A stretch of 64,000 nucleotides of DNA from Epiperipatus broadwayi. Lineage: Eukaryota > Onychophora > Udeonychophora > Euonychophora > Peripatidae. Numbering within the stretch: position 1 is the first letter of the stretch; each line of letters begins with the position of its first letter. Location of the stretch: assembly GCA_028023455.1 (NCBI GenBank), contig JAQFVV010006246.1:2907501-2971500 (forward strand), given 5' to 3'. Below are positions 61,468 to 64,000 of this stretch, in pieces. The notes under the pieces were generated by a model. It was given only the letters and a program-made list of their open reading frames with translations. It had not been told where the DNA came from and ran no database searches. The position numbers and the translations under genes were made by a program.

Positions 61468-61710
61468 ATATATATACTCACATGCAATCATACTTTAAAT
61501 TTGAATATAATTTAATCAATTTATTATTATTCTGGATTATTAATTTGCCTATTTATAATCATCACATATGTGATGACTACTTCACATATGTGTAGATTTT
61601 AGCTGAGTAGTGCAACACACACACTACCATAGACTGGGATTCAAATCAAGGTGTGAGGGTAGGTTAGGAACAAATAAAGATGAAACAGATTCACAAAATG
61701 AATCTTACTA

Positions 61711-62304
<594 letters not shown>

Positions 62305-63430
62305 TAATGTTTTGAGATTAACTCATTTCAACTGTTTTCTAATAATTAAAGTGATCTTTAGTGTCAGCATAAGACAATAATTTTAAAGATAAAAGAGATA
62401 ATTATCTACCTTTTTGCTCCATATATTTGGAGGATTGTTTACAATATCTTTGCTAGAAAGGATAAATTTTTAATCAATCAGAAATTTATTTGTAAATATT
62501 TTAAAACCTGATTGACATATGTTGGACTATTATTAAATGTTGAATGTATAGAAAATTTTAAACTTTTCAAATACAAACAATTTGTTAGTAATAACGCAGA
62601 AATAGACAACACAGGTTAGTAATTACACAATGTTTAGAGTAGTATTCTCCACTCTTCTTCAGGTGTTGGTGGCCTGACCAGTGACAATATTAGCATAAGA
62701 GTCGATCTTATTATACCTTTAGATTCTCAAATATCAAATTTTAAGACAAAACACTAACCTATTGAGTTCTTCTGTCAAAGTCTCAGTTGGTTAGAGCACT
62801 GTTTTAAATTTTGAAAAATCTAAAAATATAAGTTCGACTCCCATGCTAATAGTGTCATTGATTAACATATATGTTCAGCAAGTATGAAAACTTTTTCATT
62901 TTTAATCTTGCCAATGGTTTTATTATGTAATAAATAAGAATTTAGCACTAAATATTTATATGTAATGTTTTGAGATTAATTGATGGCAAAGGGTCCTCTG
63001 GTGCCAACACATGATAATACCTTTAAAGATACTGTTTTCCTTTAATATATCTTTGCTAAAAAGGAGGAATTTTTAATTAGTCAAAAGTTCCTAAATATTT
63101 TTAAACAGAACCACACTCCCCAAAAATTACCCCCCCCTTTTAAAAAAAAAGATATAAAAAGGAGGCAAGAGAGTTTGTAATAAAATCCCATATAAACTCC
63201 ATCCTTCGCCCTGTTTTTAAAAAATAATTTTGGTAGTATAGGAAATGGGATCATGGGATGCTTAATGGTTATTTTTAAACCTGATTGACATTTATATCTG
63301 AAAAATATGCAATTTCTTTCATTTTTTATCTTGCCAATAATAATTTAAATAATAATATTATGTAATAAATAAGTAGTTACAGTACTAAATATTTATTTGT
63401 AATGTCTCGAGATTTACTCATTGCAACTAC
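62305..63430 (+). repeat. Old, diverged tandem segments
   Basis: taatgttttgagattaa-like starts recur at about 62305, 62962 and 63399, followed by partly matching blocks (tatctttgctagaaagga; aatatttataaaac-like; attatgtaataaataag). The first unit is longer because it contains the tRNA-like palindrome at 62580-62880. Confidence 0.55.
62580..62880. mobile_element. Second PLE-derived palindrome with paired tRNA-like segments (decayed)
   Basis: The left half (62580-62778, minus sense) repeats the PLE terminal region: minisatellite remnant, hammerhead-like region, and ggcctgaccagtgac as in 23830-23850. A degraded tRNA-like segment follows. At about 62778 the orientation flips and a plus-strand tRNA-like segment begins (A box region TCTCAGTTGGTTAGAGC, B box region AAGTTCGACTCC). 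Here the two tRNA-like parts abut almost directly, with no GIY-YIG sequence between them, so the palindrome formed at a different point from that at 23513-24864. Confidence 0.65.
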
Positions 63431-64000
63431 TTTATATATATATAAAACAGCAGGAAAATGTTAATTATAAACTTTTAATCAAAAAAAGAATGCAGAGTGA
63501 TCAGCTAAAACAAAATTTGATGACTGAAGGTGATTGCTAAGAATCTTCTGGATGTGGACTCCAGTATAAAAAAAGATTACACGAATTTATACAAAAAAGG
63601 CTAAATGTTAAATGAGACTTTGTTAAATCATATAAAGACAGTATAAAAATAAAGCATTTAATTTAAAAATAAATATGTAATATACTACAAAGGCATAAAT
63701 ATTGGAAAGTATAAGTGAAGGAAGATTCGTTAGAAATAAAACCATGGAAGAACTTAAATTTTAGAGATTGTTTGTGTGTCAGATCATGTTATAGGATTAG
63801 TCTTTCAACTTAATGAAAGATATCAATACAAATAATTTAAAACTTTATTTCACCAATTTCTCATTGTGGTGAAGAAATAGAGGTTTTTTTTTTTTTATAA
63901 AATGTACAAATTTTTTTTCCACATTAAACATTGAGTGCCTTTAATTCAAGAGTTGGAAAAATGAAAGATAAATGTGCAGTGAATAAATTTGATTGTGGGG
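63431..64000. other. AT-rich window end, nothing recognised
   Basis: Contains short (TA)n and homopolymer runs only. Confidence 0.5.

Larger units (their letters stand above)
53521..61708 (+). mobile_element. R2: second copy of the R repeat, split by three insertions
   Basis: It matches R1 in four collinear segments (53521-55438, 57095-57583, 58774-58808, 61468-61708). The gaps are E4, a foldback element and E5. R2 lacks the retrozyme array and therefore gives an empty-site comparison for it near 54605-54625. No coding frame. Confidence 0.7.

Overview
The window is nuclear, very AT-rich, non-genic DNA of a eukaryote, most likely an animal. I find no intact cellular protein gene, rRNA or functional tRNA. 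The animal assignment rests on the mobile elements: a Penelope-like GIY-YIG fragment, two non-LTR (LINE) relics, Ty3-type LTR elements and a small hammerhead-ribozyme retrozyme array. I cannot name the species.

Layout. 1-935 and about 4080-5690 are decayed LINE reverse-transcriptase relics on the minus strand. 6419-6567 is a 121-bp retroposon-like insertion between 14-bp direct repeats. 7920-8614 is a TIR element with perfect 22-bp ends. 9944-14135 (E1) is a 4.2-kb element with LTR-like ends. 14222-19622 (R1) is an old LTR-like repeat carrying an inserted array of 435-bp units (15648-18063). Each unit encodes a hammerhead ribozyme. 20115-21210 is a minus-strand gag relic. 22148-33985 is one complete but dead Ty3-type retrotransposon (C) with about 2.6-kb LTRs; its 5' LTR is split by a palindromic Penelope-like insertion (23513-24864). 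34214-34540 is a fragment of R (R3), and 34988-35612 is a tandem duplication. 36161-40834 (A) has a gag pseudogene between two inverted LTRs. 42307-46676 (B) is two LTRs joined head to head at the primer-binding site. 46691-51204 (E2, an inverted relative of E1) and 51219-53165 (E3) follow, separated only by 14-bp (AT)n. 53521-61708 (R2) is a second R copy split by E4, a foldback element and E5. 61715-61818 is a long (TA)n tract. 62580-62880 holds a second, decayed tRNA-like/hammerhead-like palindrome.

Themes. (1) Self-cleaving RNA: a canonical hammerhead retrozyme array and a Penelope-like element with a hammerhead-like motif and tRNA-like pol III boxes lie in the same window. (2) Head-to-head structure: the retrozyme array, both Penelope-like loci, LTR elements A and B, and a foldback element all contain inverted copies. 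(3) Target choice: many TG...CA elements abut ATAT or (TA)n, and paralogous empty sites in R1 and R2 show several insertions directly. All coding remnants carry stops, frameshifts or deletions, so any mobility must come from machinery elsewhere in the genome.
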